Assembly: GCA_963798795.1 (NCBI GenBank)
Contig: CAWCUZ010000001.1
Location: forward strand, 2,046,001-2,110,000
Reading direction: 5' to 3'
Length of the DNA stretch: 64,000 nucleotides
From: CAWCUZ01 sp963798795
Lineage (GTDB): Bacteria > Acidobacteriota > Vicinamibacteria > Vicinamibacterales > SCN-69-37
Position numbers and translations under genes: made by a program. The notes beneath the pieces were generated by a model. That model made no database searches, had not been told where the DNA came from, and saw only the letters and a list, made by a program, of their open reading frames with translations. Below, piece after piece: positions 1 to 8,465 of the stretch. Position 1 is the first letter of the stretch, and each line of letters begins with the position of its first letter.

Positions 1-1729
1 CCGGATACCGCGTGCCGGTCAGTGGGCCCGTCGGCCTCGACGCCAGCACCGGCTCTGTCGCCGCGAAGTCCGGCGCCACGTCCAGGTTGACCAGGCGCCC
101 GGACGCTTCGGTGACCGGCGCTTCGTATTCCCACCGCACGCCGAGGTTCACGGTCAGGCCCGCCGCAATGCGGAAGTCGTCTTTGAGGTACGCGTCGTAC
201 GAGGCGCCGCGCAGGCGCGCGTCCGTGTTCCCGAACGCGATGGCGCTCGTCGTCGGCAGGCCGAGCAGGAAGTCGGCGAATGCGTTGCCCGTCGCGGCGC
301 CCGTGAACGACAGCGTGCCGCGCGGGTCGGGCTGTGACGACACGTCGTCGTGGTTCCACCGTACGTCGCCGCCGAACGTGAGGTCGTGCCGGCCCGATCG
401 GAGGGACACCTCGGCGCCGCCGGCGTGCGACCGCGCGGCCGAGCGCTCGTACTCGACGTCGTTCAGGCCGGCGACGTCCGGAAACGACAGCGTGGGCGGC
501 CCCCAGTCCACCGCGTCCTGGCTGTTGCCCATGATGCCGGCCTCGCCCGACACGTTGGTGCGGCCGGCGAAGAACGGCGATACCGTCGTGCTCATCCGCG
601 TGAACGCGTACTGCACGCGCACCTGGAGCCGCGTCGAAAACGTGCGCCTCCACGTGAGGCCCGCGTTGATGGACGACTGCCGGCTGCGATCGCTGAAGCC
701 GAAGAGGTTCGTCGAATCGGTGAGCGTGCGGTCGAACGCGAACGTGCCGCCCAGCGTGGTGGTGCGGGTCATGCTCCGCGACATCGACGTCTGCACGTGG
801 TCCCGCGTCGTCCTGCTGACCAGCGGCGCCTGGAAGTTGGCGCCGTCCGCCGTCGTGTTCGGCGGCGGGTAGTACGCGAGCAGCGCCGCCGCCTGCGGAC
901 TGATGCGCGACAACGGGATCCGGTTGCCGGGAAATGGCAGCCCCGTCAGCGGGTCGCGCACCACGCCCGCGAATCCGGAGAAGTCGCCGGCGCGCTCGGC
1001 CAGCGTCGGCATGAACGCCGACTGCGTGGTGGCGTTGTGCTGGACGCCGTGCTGATAGCCGACGGTCGTCTGCGGCCCGTACGTCACGAGCCAGGGGATC
1101 TTCAACGGCCCGGTCACGCCCACGCCCAACTGGACGTCGCCGTACGAAGGATCGGGCCTGGCCGCGTCGCCGAACGAGAACGGCCGCGCGTTCCAGGCGG
1201 AGTTGCCGAGCACGGCATTCAGCGCGCCGGTGTAGATGGGATTCACCCGCGGCCGGTTGTTGCCGAACGCGCGTGCCTGCGCGAACACCGAAGCGGCGCC
1301 GTTGATCGAGCTGCCGTTGATGATGTCCGGGTCGTCCTCCGCCTTGACGAGGTCATCGGGCGGCGCCGCCAGAGCCGCCGGCGCCTTGACCAGCTCCGCG
1401 GCCATGTCGTCGTATCGCCGCAGCGCCAGCGTGATCTCGAGCGGCGGTCCAGTCGGCGGCATCGTGACGCTCAGGCTCATGGGCACGAAGCCGGGCATCT
1501 CCACCTTGACGGTCCACGCGCCATCCTCGAGGGCGGCGAGGCGGAATGCGCCGTCCTCGTCGGTCACCGTGGAGACGGTGCGGCCGCTACGGTTGGCCGT
1601 GACGGTGGCGCCGGGAACCCCCGCGTCGTTGAAGACGACGCGGCCGGTGAGATCGGATGCCCGAAACGCCTGAAGCGCTGGTGTCGCGAACACGCCGGCA
1701 ATGACGACGGCCGCGACGACGAGCTTCAC
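1..1729 (-). CDS. TonB-dependent receptor-like outer-membrane protein, C-terminus outside the window
   Basis: A GTG start at 1729 overlaps the stop of the upstream gene as GTGA. The product opens with a signal peptide (MKLVVAAVVIAGVFATPALQ), then a carboxypeptidase-regulatory beta-sandwich at about residues 25-105 (GRVVFNDAGVPGATV, TDEDGAFRLAAL), then a barrel rich in alternating aromatic and Thr/Ser segments, as in acidobacterial TonB-type proteins (for example SRISPQAAALLAYYPPPN). The open frame continues to base 1, so the protein is partial. Families of this type form outer-membrane barrels for uptake of large substrates; the substrate is not predictable here. It is the last gene of the BlaI/M56 cluster seen in the window. 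The same frame is open upstream into the M56 gene because of the frame break described there. Confidence 0.85.
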   Translation of the reverse strand, partial: MKLVVAAVVIAGVFATPALQAFRASDLTGRVVFNDAGVPGATVTANRSGRTVSTVTDEDGAFRLAALEDGAWTVKVEMPGFVPMSLSVTMPPTGPPLEITLALRRYDDMAAELVKAPAALAAPPDDLVKAEDDPDIINGSSINGAASVFAQARAFGNNRPRVNPIYTGALNAVLGNSAWNARPFSFGDAARPDPSYGDVQLGVGVTGPLKIPWLVTYGPQTTVGYQHGVQHNATTQSAFMPTLAERAGDFSGFAGVVRDPLTGLPFPGNRIPLSRISPQAAALLAYYPPPNTTADGANFQAPLVSRTTRDHVQTSMSRSMTRTTTLGGTFAFDRTLTDSTNLFGFSDRSRQSSINAGLTWRRTFSTRLQVRVQYAFTRMSTTVSPFFAGRTNVSGEAGIMGNSQDAVDWGPPTLSFPDVAGLNDVEYERSAARSHAGGAEVSLRSGRHDLTFGGDVRWNHDDVSSQPDPRGTLSFTGAATGNAFADFLLGLPTTSAIAFGNTDARLRGASYDAYLKDDFRIAAGLTVNLGVRWEYEAPVTEASGRLVNLDVAPDFAATEPVLASRPTGPLTGTRYP

Positions 1730-3712
1730 CGATTCCCGGCTCCCCGGGCGCGCAGCGGCACCGGGCCGTCCGGCGTCGGCCGCTCGGCGCGATCGATGAC
1801 GAGGTACTCGACCGGTCCCTTGATCCGTTCGAGCTTCAAACCGAGCTCTCCGAGCGCTCTCGAGAACGAAGAGCCGTCGCCCGCCGGACCGCCGCGCTCC
1901 GGCTTGATCGAGAAGTTGAACGGGCCCGCGACCCCGGTCTGGTCGAGAACGTAGTGATCCAGCAGGGTCGACAGGTCGTGCGCGAGCTGCTGCAGCGTGA
2001 AGCTGCTGTACTCCGTGCCATCCCTCGACACGAACGCGCGACCGCACAGCCTGGTCGAGTCCACGTTCTCGCCGGCCGCCGCCGCCTCCGAGTACCTGGG
2101 CCACCGTCATGCAGTCGCCCGGCGTCGGCTTCACCATCGTCTTCGTGTTGAGTCCCCCTGTGGCGACCGTCAGGGCGTACAGGTCCTGCTGCTCCGTGGC
2201 TCGATGCACCTTCGCCTTGAACCGGTCTTCCAGCACGGCTCGCAGCGCCTGGCTCATCGCCTGCGGCAACACCGGCAGGTAGCGGCTCGAACCACTGGTC
2301 AGACCGGGCGTCGTCACATCGAGCGGCGCTTTCGCTTCGATCGCCCACTTGTCCTGCTCGACCCAGTCCGGCCCGCCTCTCACGCGCTTCGGCTGGTTCA
2401 GCGTGGCCGTCTGCCTCGGTCGATCGACGATGTTGAGCAGCGGGTGATCCTGATCGACGTACGCCTGGTCGACCAGTTGCGACAGGGTCACGCAATCCCA
2501 GTAGACGTAGCCCGGCGACACGTACGCCTGCCAGGGCGCGCCGCCTCGTCTGAAGCCTGCCGGCGCCGCGGGACCCCTGTTGGTCCATCTCGCGTTCGGA
2601 TCGCATGGCTTCACCGACACGACCTCGAACCTCGCCTGCGCGCCCTGTCCGGCCGGCTCGGCGGCACTCTGCGCTCCGGTAAAGGACGATGCGCGAAGCG
2701 GCGCGGTCAGCATGCCGGCGGCCAGCGGCAGGGCAATCGCCAGGCAGGCCGCCGCGGTGAGTGTGATCCGCTGTTCCGGGCTCAGTTGGCGTCCGATGCG
2801 GTTCCCCATGATGGCGGCGATCCGCTTCTTGAGCCCGGCGCCGGTCACTCCCGCCACGCACGCCAGCGGCGACTCGACGTAGAGCTTGCAGACGTTCAGG
2901 ATGCTCTCGGCATAGGCCTCGGGCTCGCCGCACACGCGTAGCACGTGCTCATCGCACGCGCGCTCACGTTCTTCAACGAGCCGCGCGCCGACCCACCAGA
3001 CCAGCGGATGGAACCAGAACACCGCCTCGACCACCATGTGCATCGCCGACGTCAGGTTGTCGCGCCGCGCCACGTGACAGTGCTCGTGCGCCAGCACCGC
3101 CTGCATCTGCGCGGGTGTCAGTTGCGCCTCGATGCCCGCGGGTACGAGGAGAACCGGACGGAAGACGCCGACGATGCCCGGCTCGAGCAGACCCGGAGAC
3201 GATCGGATCTCGATCGAGACACGATGGAGTTCGTAGCCGGCGAGTTCGTAGCCGGCGGGCTTCAGCCCGCCGGACACGACCCGCACGCTCGCCCTTACCG
3301 CCGCGCGCACGCGCCGCCACTCCCGAACCCGCAGGCCCATTACCGCCACGAACCCGCAGGCCCAGAGACCAAGCACGACCGCCGGCCAATTCGTCGTCGT
3401 CACGGCCGACGCCGGCGCGGCCGCCGTGTTGAAGACGTCGCTCCCGAACGGCTGCACGATCCGACCGACGGTCACCGAGAGATTCGGTGCGCTCTGCGCC
3501 GCGACCGCTGCGGGCGCCGCCGGCGCGAACCGCGGCAGCACACTCCCCAGGCTCAGCAGCAGCGAGAACGGCACGAGGAACTTCAGCGACGCGACCAGCC
3601 ACACGCGATGCCGGATGTACGCGCCGTTCCGGCGCAGCGCGGCCGCCACGAGCGCGGCGGCCAGGACGAACAGCGTCGATTGCCAGAGATGGTTCGTGAA
3701 GGCCGCGATCAT
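1726..3712 (-). pseudogene. M56 (BlaR1-like) peptidase fused to TIGR03435 domain, one frame break near the 3' end
   Basis: ATG at 3712 overlaps the stop of the preceding paralogue (ATGA). The N-terminal half is BlaR1-like: membrane segments near residues 10-28 and 38-58, another near 105-125, and the zinc motif HEHCH followed by FWFHPLVWW. A TIGR03435 domain follows (RFEVVSVKPCDP). Reading stays in frame to CMTVAQVLGGGGG at about 2085; the expected C-terminus (DSTRLCGRAF to YLVIDRAERPTPDGP) then lies in the next frame, ending at 1726. One extra base in the GGC-rich stretch 2070-2100 explains this. The zero frame has no stop and runs into the TonB gene. It could be sequencing error or real loss of the C-terminus. 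It is a close tandem copy of the 3709-5655 gene. Confidence 0.8.
3246..3275. repeat. REP-like palindrome inside an M56 gene
   Basis: Perfect palindrome with 10-base arms CCGGCGGGCT and AGCCCGCCGG around a 2-base centre (3252-3273), preceded by TCGTAG. The same palindrome with the same flank is at 5198-5219 and 29316-29337. Here it is read as the peptide SGGLKPAGYE between the membrane domain and the metalloprotease core. Confidence 0.8.
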
Positions 3713-5655
3713 CTCGCCCCTCCTGGTCGCGTGGTCGTGTCGCCTGCCGCGCCGTCGCCGCGGCCGGAGGGAGCGATTGGCGCGGGCGGGTCCGGCGTCG
3801 GCCGCTCAACGTGATCGATGACCAGAAAGTTGCGCGGCGCCTTGGCCTCTCGCAGCTCCAGACCGAGCTGGTCTCTGAGCCCTCTCGCCAACGCCGAGCG
3901 GTAGTCGTCCGGCGTGGGCCCGTTGACCGATACCCATCGAAAGCTGACGAGCCCGGTCACGCCGCTGTGGTTGACGATTCGACGGCCCAACACGGGGTCC
4001 ACCCCGTTGGGTCCGCGCCCGTTGAAGAAGTCGTCGAGCGTCAGCGCTTCGTAGTCGTAGACCCACCGGCCATCCGGGTCCTGACGCTGTGCGCGCTCGT
4101 TGCATCGATGTTTCCCCGGCGGGAGCGGCGGCTGCGGCGACACGCTCATGTCGTACGGCACGCACTCGTCGAGCTTTGGAGGGCTCACCTTCACGCCGCC
4201 TTTGGCCGCCACGACTTCGTACACCGGGACCTCGCGCGTCTCGCGATGCACCTTGACCTTGAACCGCTCCTCGAGCACGCGCTGCAGCATGGGACCGATC
4301 ATGACGGTCCGCGGCGGCTCGCCTTCGGCTTTGGCCTCGATCGTGTAGCGCTCGTGCGACACCCAATCCGGGACTTCATTCGGCATCGGGTACGCCGCCT
4401 GCTCCTGGGCTGGGCGATAGCGCCCATCGGGGTACGTCACGTAGGCCGTGCGAATCAGCATCCACGCGCTCTCGCAGTCCAGGTACACGCGCCCCGGCGA
4501 CACGCCACCCGCGCCGCCGCTTCGCCCGCCGGTGCGCGGCGCGTCCGGATCGCACGGGCGCACGGACACGACCTCGAACCTCGCCTGTGGATCGGCCGTT
4601 TGCCCGGACACTCGCAGCGGGGCCGTAACGACGCCCGCCGCGATGGGTGCGGCCAGCGCAACCGCGGCCGCCAGCGCGAGCATCGCCTTGCGCCCGCCGG
4701 AGAGGTCGCCGCCGACACGGCCGGCGACGATGGCGCCGATCCGCTTCTTCAGATGCGACCCGCCTCCGCCGAAGAACCCCTTCGGCGACGCGAGCCCTCT
4801 GACGCCCGACACGCACGCCAGGCGCGATTCGACGTAGAGCCTGCAGACGTTGAGGATGCTCTCCGCGTAGGTCCCGGGCGCGCCGCACACGCGCAGCACG
4901 TGCTCGTCGCACGCGCGCTCGCGCTCATCCACCAGCCGCGCGCCAACCCACCACACCAGCGGATGGAACCAGAACACCGCTTCGACGACCATGTGCATCG
5001 CGGACGTCAGGTTGTCGCGCCGCGCCACGTGACACAGCTCGTGCGCCACCACCGCCCGCAACTGCGCCGGCGTCAGTTGCTCATCGATCCCCGCCGGCAG
5101 GAGCAGCACCGGTCTGAAGATGCCCACGATGCCCGGCTCGAGCAGGCCGGGTGCCGAGCGGACCTGGAGACCCGCGCCGTCGTATTCACTTTCGTAGCCG
5201 GCGGGCTTCAGCCCGCCGGACAAAACCGACACGCTCGCCCGCACCGCCGCGCGCACGCGCCGCCACTCCCGAACCCGCAGGACCATCACCGCCACGAACC
5301 CGCAGGCCCAGAGACCAAGCACGATCGCCGGCCAGTTCATCGTCGCCCCAGCCGACGCCGGCGCCCCGGACAGAAACGCACCGCTCGTAAACGGCTGCGC
5401 GATCCGATCGACCGCGACCGAGAGATTCGGCGCGCTCTGCGTCGCGATCGCCGGCGCTACCGCCGGCCCGAACCGAGGCAGCAGGCCGCCCAGGCTCAGC
5501 AGCAGCGAGAACGGCACCAGGAACTTCAGCGACGCCGCGAGCCACACGCGATGCCGCACGTGGGCGCCGTTGGCGCGCAGCGCCGCCGCCACCAGCGCCG
5601 CGGCGACGACGAACAGCGTCGACTGCCAGAGATGGTTCGTGAGGGCGGCGATCAT
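3709..5655 (-). CDS. M56 (BlaR1-like) membrane metalloprotease fused to TIGR03435 domain
   Basis: 648 residues from ATG 5655, which overlaps the blaI stop (ATGA). Membrane segments lie near residues 10-28, 40-60 and 108-127. The gluzincin motif HELCH is at 205-209, followed by EAVFWFHPLVWW and DERERACDEH typical of BlaR1/MecR1. A further membrane segment near residue 310 leads into a TIGR03435 domain (RFEVVSVRPCDP) ending NFLVIDHVERPTPDPP. In the family the sensor domain signals through membrane proteolysis to inactivate the BlaI repressor. Here the beta-lactam-binding domain of BlaR1 is replaced by TIGR03435, a domain of unknown ligand common in acidobacteria, so an unknown envelope signal is inferred. 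Confidence 0.88.
   Translation of the reverse strand: MIAALTNHLWQSTLFVVAAALVAAALRANGAHVRHRVWLAASLKFLVPFSLLLSLGGLLPRFGPAVAPAIATQSAPNLSVAVDRIAQPFTSGAFLSGAPASAGATMNWPAIVLGLWACGFVAVMVLRVREWRRVRAAVRASVSVLSGGLKPAGYESEYDGAGLQVRSAPGLLEPGIVGIFRPVLLLPAGIDEQLTPAQLRAVVAHELCHVARRDNLTSAMHMVVEAVFWFHPLVWWVGARLVDERERACDEHVLRVCGAPGTYAESILNVCRLYVESRLACVSGVRGLASPKGFFGGGGSHLKKRIGAIVAGRVGGDLSGGRKAMLALAAAVALAAPIAAGVVTAPLRVSGQTADPQARFEVVSVRPCDPDAPRTGGRSGGAGGVSPGRVYLDCESAWMLIRTAYVTYPDGRYRPAQEQAAYPMPNEVPDWVSHERYTIEAKAEGEPPRTVMIGPMLQRVLEERFKVKVHRETREVPVYEVVAAKGGVKVSPPKLDECVPYDMSVSPQPPLPPGKHRCNERAQRQDPDGRWVYDYEALTLDDFFNGRGPNGVDPVLGRRIVNHSGVTGLVSFRWVSVNGPTPDDYRSALARGLRDQLGLELREAKAPRNFLVIDHVERPTPDPPAPIAPSGRGDGAAGDTTTRPGGAR
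5198..5219. repeat. REP-like palindrome inside an M56 gene
   Basis: Second copy of the palindrome with arms CCGGCGGGCT and AGCCCGCCGG, again preceded by TTCGTAG, and again translated as SGGLKPAGYE in the same place of the paralogous protein. Confidence 0.8.
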
Positions 5656-6083
5656 CTCGCCCTCCTCGACTCGCCGGAGCCGGCCGCGGCGTCCTTGCCG
5701 GGCCGGCCCGACTGCTCTTCGTCGCGCGCCTTGACGATCTTCTCCAGCTCGCGGACGTCGTCTCGCGTCAGCTTCCCCGCTTCGGCGAGCTGCGCCATCA
5801 TCGGCTGCGCCTGTCCGCCGAAGAAGCTGAGGATCTCGTCGAGCAGCCGGTGCCGCGTCACGTCGCGGGCGACGGTCGGCTCGAAGATGTGCGCGTTGCT
5901 GATCTTCCGCACCCGCCGCACGGCCTTCTTCCCTTCGAGCCGGTACACGGTCGTCTGGATGGTCGTGTAGGCCGGGCGCGGCTCGGGGAACGCCTCCTGG
6001 ATCTCGCGGATCGAGGCCTTTCCGTGCGCCCACAGGGCCTCCAGGACCTGCAGCTCGAGCTTGCTCAGTCGGGGCTTGGCCAT
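5652..6083 (-). CDS. blaI: BlaI/MecI-family transcriptional repressor
   Basis: 143 residues from ATG 6083 (MAKPRLSKLELQVLEALWAH). A longer frame reaches 6134, but that would place the operator inside the gene. The winged-helix domain is clear at residues 5-75 (IREIQEAF, YTTIQTTVYRLEGKKAVRR), followed by the helical dimerisation part (LLDEILSFFGG). BlaI proteins repress their own operon as dimers and are inactivated by the partner M56 protease, which is encoded immediately downstream with a 4-base overlap. A perfect dyad operator lies at 6109-6125. Two M56-TIGR03435 genes and a TonB barrel follow without gaps, so this repressor probably controls the whole 1-6083 transcript. Confidence 0.92.
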   Translation of the reverse strand: MAKPRLSKLELQVLEALWAHGKASIREIQEAFPEPRPAYTTIQTTVYRLEGKKAVRRVRKISNAHIFEPTVARDVTRHRLLDEILSFFGGQAQPMMAQLAEAGKLTRDDVRELEKIVKARDEEQSGRPGKDAAAGSGESRRAR

Positions 6084-6108
6084 CGTGTCTACTACCTCAG
6101 CGGCGAAT

Positions 6109-6125
6109 CTACTATGTTGTAGTAG
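6109..6125 (-). promoter_or_regulatory. BlaI operator
   Basis: CTACTATGTTGTAGTAG is a perfect 6-base inverted repeat with a 5-base centre, 26 bases before the blaI start at 6083. It resembles the TACA/TGTA-centred dyads bound by BlaI/MecI. An additional half-site (TCTACTAC) is at 6089-6096. Confidence 0.75.
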
Positions 6126-6144
6126 CACGATCAAGCGGGACTTT

Positions 6145-8058
6145 TCAGCGCCTCTCGACCCCGGCCCCGGCCGCCCGCGTCGGAAGCGCAGGCGCCGGCC
6201 CGTCCGGCGTCGGCCGCTCGACGTGGTCGATGACCAGGAAATCGCGCGGGCCGGTGGACGGCTCGAGCTCCAGGCCGAGCTGCGCCCTCAGCTCCGCCGC
6301 CGCGACGCGCGCGTGGCTGACCGGAGGCCCGTCGTCCGGATCGGCTCGATCGAACGTGTGCGTCAATCGAAGCGTGAACAGCCCGGCGAGGCCCGTCTTG
6401 TTCACGACGGGGCGATCGAGATGCAGGAGGTCCGTGACGAGATCGTCGAGGCTGATCGCCTCGTCCTGCCACATCATCGTGTAGGTCGGACCGGGAGGCG
6501 GCGGCATCGGAATGCTGTTCCCGCGCGCGTCGATCAGGCCGCCCGTGATGCCGCAGCGGTGCTGGCCGTCCGGGAGCGGCGGCAGCGGAAAGACCGTCCA
6601 GTCCGGCGGCACGCACACGCCCTCCCTGGCCGGCTTCAGCTTCGAACCGCTCGCGGCGACGACCAGGTCGTACACCGGTCCCTGCCGCGTCTCGCGACGG
6701 ATCTTCAGGTGAAATCGATCCTCGAGCACGGCCTGCAGCATCGGGCCGCGCATCATTTCCTGCGGCGTCGCGCCGGCGGCCGTCGCCTCAATCTCGTACG
6801 GGTCGTGTTTGATCCACTCGGGGCCGCCCTCGATCGGCGTATTGCGGATCGCCCACCCGTCATGCCCGCGCCCGTTCGCGAACCGGATGTAGGCGTTCTG
6901 GATCAGATTCATCAGCGTGAGGCAGTGCTCGACGAGCCGATCCGGGGACACCGCGGTGCCGGCGCCGCTGCCGCGGCCGCTGCCGCTGCTTCTCGTGCCC
7001 TGTGACCCGGGACCGCAGGGCTTCACGGACACGACGTCGAATTTCGGGATCGCCCCGCTCGCCTGTCGTGTCACGCCACCTGGATCGATGCCCGCCGTCG
7101 TCCGGGGCGTGAGCGTCGCGCCGGCGAAGAGGGATGTCGACGCCGCGCACAGGGCCACCGTGCAGACGACGCGCGCGGGAGACATCGGCCGCGCGAGCGG
7201 AGCGGCCGCGATCCGCTGAAGACGCGCGCGCAGTCCGCCGCCGGCCATCGCCATGCCGACGGCCCGGACGCGATGGCCCCGGGTCGCGACCGAGCGCGCC
7301 AGGTCGATCAGGCATTCGGCGTACGCCGCCGGCGAATGACCGGCCTCGAGCACCGCCGCGTCGCACCGCTCTTCCGCCAGCGCACCGATGCGCCGCTCGA
7401 GCCACCAGGCCAGCGGATGGAACCAGAACAGCGCCCGGTTGAGCAGCGCCAGCCACTGCACCAGCGGGTCGCGCCGCCGCGCGTGTTCCCGCTCGTGCGC
7501 CAGGACGACGCTCAGCTTGTCGACGGGCCAGTCCGGCCAGCCGGCCGGCAGGATGAGGGTCGGCGCGAGCCAGCCGACGGTGATGGGAGCCGCGCACCGA
7601 TCGCTCGTCGCGCGGCCGCGAATCAGCGTCGCGTCCCGACGCAGCCGGCGCGCGCACGCGGTGCCGATCGCCAGGCGCGTGAGAAAGACGAGGGCGCCCA
7701 GTGCATAGAGGATCATCAGCACGCGCGGCCAGGTGATGGGCGACCGCGTCGTTGCGGGAGCTCCGGCGGCGACCGCGGCGGCGGGAACGTCATCGGGCGC
7801 GACCTGCGCTGACGGGGCCGCGGTTGTTTCGGCCTGGACTTGGACCGAAGCGGCCCGAGGCGTCGGATGCAGCACGCGCAGCGACAGTCTCGGCCCGACC
7901 GCCGACCACACCGGCAGGACCAGCATCGCGACGACCACGGCCGTCCAGGCCGCGTGGCGCGTCGCGGGCGTCCTGATCCGCATCATCCACAGCACGAGGC
8001 CGGTGGCGCCAGCGATGAGCACCGCCCGAACGGCAGACTCGATGACGATCGTCGCCAT
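6145..8058 (-). CDS. M56 (BlaR1-like) membrane metalloprotease fused to TIGR03435 domain (third, divergent copy)
   Basis: About 637 residues. ATG 8058 is used (TGATG overlap with the blaI stop); a GTG one codon earlier at 8061 is equally possible. Membrane segments lie near residues 10-27, 38-55 and 110-128. The zinc motif HEREH is near residue 190, followed by ALLNRALFWFHPLAWW. The C-terminal TIGR03435 domain starts at PKFDVVSVKPCGPG and ends FLVIDHVERPTPDGP, like the other two copies. The N-terminal half is clearly more distant from the other two than they are from each other. The gene is adjacent to its own blaI (8058-8465). Same inferred role: a membrane protease sensor relieving BlaI repression. 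Confidence 0.87.
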   Translation of the reverse strand: MATIVIESAVRAVLIAGATGLVLWMMRIRTPATRHAAWTAVVVAMLVLPVWSAVGPRLSLRVLHPTPRAASVQVQAETTAAPSAQVAPDDVPAAAVAAGAPATTRSPITWPRVLMILYALGALVFLTRLAIGTACARRLRRDATLIRGRATSDRCAAPITVGWLAPTLILPAGWPDWPVDKLSVVLAHEREHARRRDPLVQWLALLNRALFWFHPLAWWLERRIGALAEERCDAAVLEAGHSPAAYAECLIDLARSVATRGHRVRAVGMAMAGGGLRARLQRIAAAPLARPMSPARVVCTVALCAASTSLFAGATLTPRTTAGIDPGGVTRQASGAIPKFDVVSVKPCGPGSQGTRSSGSGRGSGAGTAVSPDRLVEHCLTLMNLIQNAYIRFANGRGHDGWAIRNTPIEGGPEWIKHDPYEIEATAAGATPQEMMRGPMLQAVLEDRFHLKIRRETRQGPVYDLVVAASGSKLKPAREGVCVPPDWTVFPLPPLPDGQHRCGITGGLIDARGNSIPMPPPPGPTYTMMWQDEAISLDDLVTDLLHLDRPVVNKTGLAGLFTLRLTHTFDRADPDDGPPVSHARVAAAELRAQLGLELEPSTGPRDFLVIDHVERPTPDGPAPALPTRAAGAGVERR

Positions 8059-8465
8059 CACCTGCCCCCCTTCCGTCGCGAGCGCGCGAACTCCTCGAGC
8101 GTGTCGATCTCGCCGGGCGTCAGCACCTTCGCCTCGACCATGCCGCTCACCAGCTCCTCGACCGAGCCCTGGCAGAAGCGGTCGATGATCTGCCGGACGG
8201 CGCGCGCCGCAAGGCTCCGCGACGGCTCAGTCGCGTGGTACAGATACGCGCGGCCCTCCGACTCGTGCCGCAGGTAGCCCTTGTGCTCCAGCCGCCGCAG
8301 CAGCGTTCGCACCGTCGTCTCCTTCAGATCGCGGGTGCGGGACACGACGTCGTACACCGCCTCGACCGAACAGGGCCCGCCGGTCCAGACCACGCGCATC
8401 ACTTCGCTCTCGAGGTCGGTGAGCGGCGGCTTGACGGGCGCGCGGCGACCACTACGTTTTGTCAT
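8058..8465 (-). CDS. blaI: BlaI/MecI-family transcriptional repressor
   Basis: 135 residues from ATG 8465 (MTKRSGRRAPVKPPLTDLE). Winged-helix domain with LESEVMRVVW, VEAVYDVVSR and ETTVRTLLRRLEHKGYL, then the dimerisation helices (IIDRFCQGSVEELVSGM) as in BlaI proteins that act with M56 proteases. The gene overlaps the downstream M56-TIGR03435 gene. Its start codon abuts a perfect dyad at 8466-8480. The complement of its ATG forms the CATG that also supplies an ATG for the plus-strand kinase remnant, so the two divergent frames begin on the same four bases. Confidence 0.9.
   Translation of the reverse strand: MTKRSGRRAPVKPPLTDLESEVMRVVWTGGPCSVEAVYDVVSRTRDLKETTVRTLLRRLEHKGYLRHESEGRAYLYHATEPSRSLAARAVRQIIDRFCQGSVEELVSGMVEAKVLTPGEIDTLEEFARSRRKGGR

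Noticed and set aside
350..1954. Long plus-strand open frames across the TonB and M56 genes (for example 350-1954)
   Set aside because: They are antisense shadows in GC-rich codons: Arg-rich, low-complexity translations with no family pattern, while the minus strand reads as recognised domains.
3811..5970. 719-residue plus-strand frame opposite the second M56 gene
   Set aside because: Composition is Arg/His-rich without motifs; it only mirrors the third codon position of the real gene.
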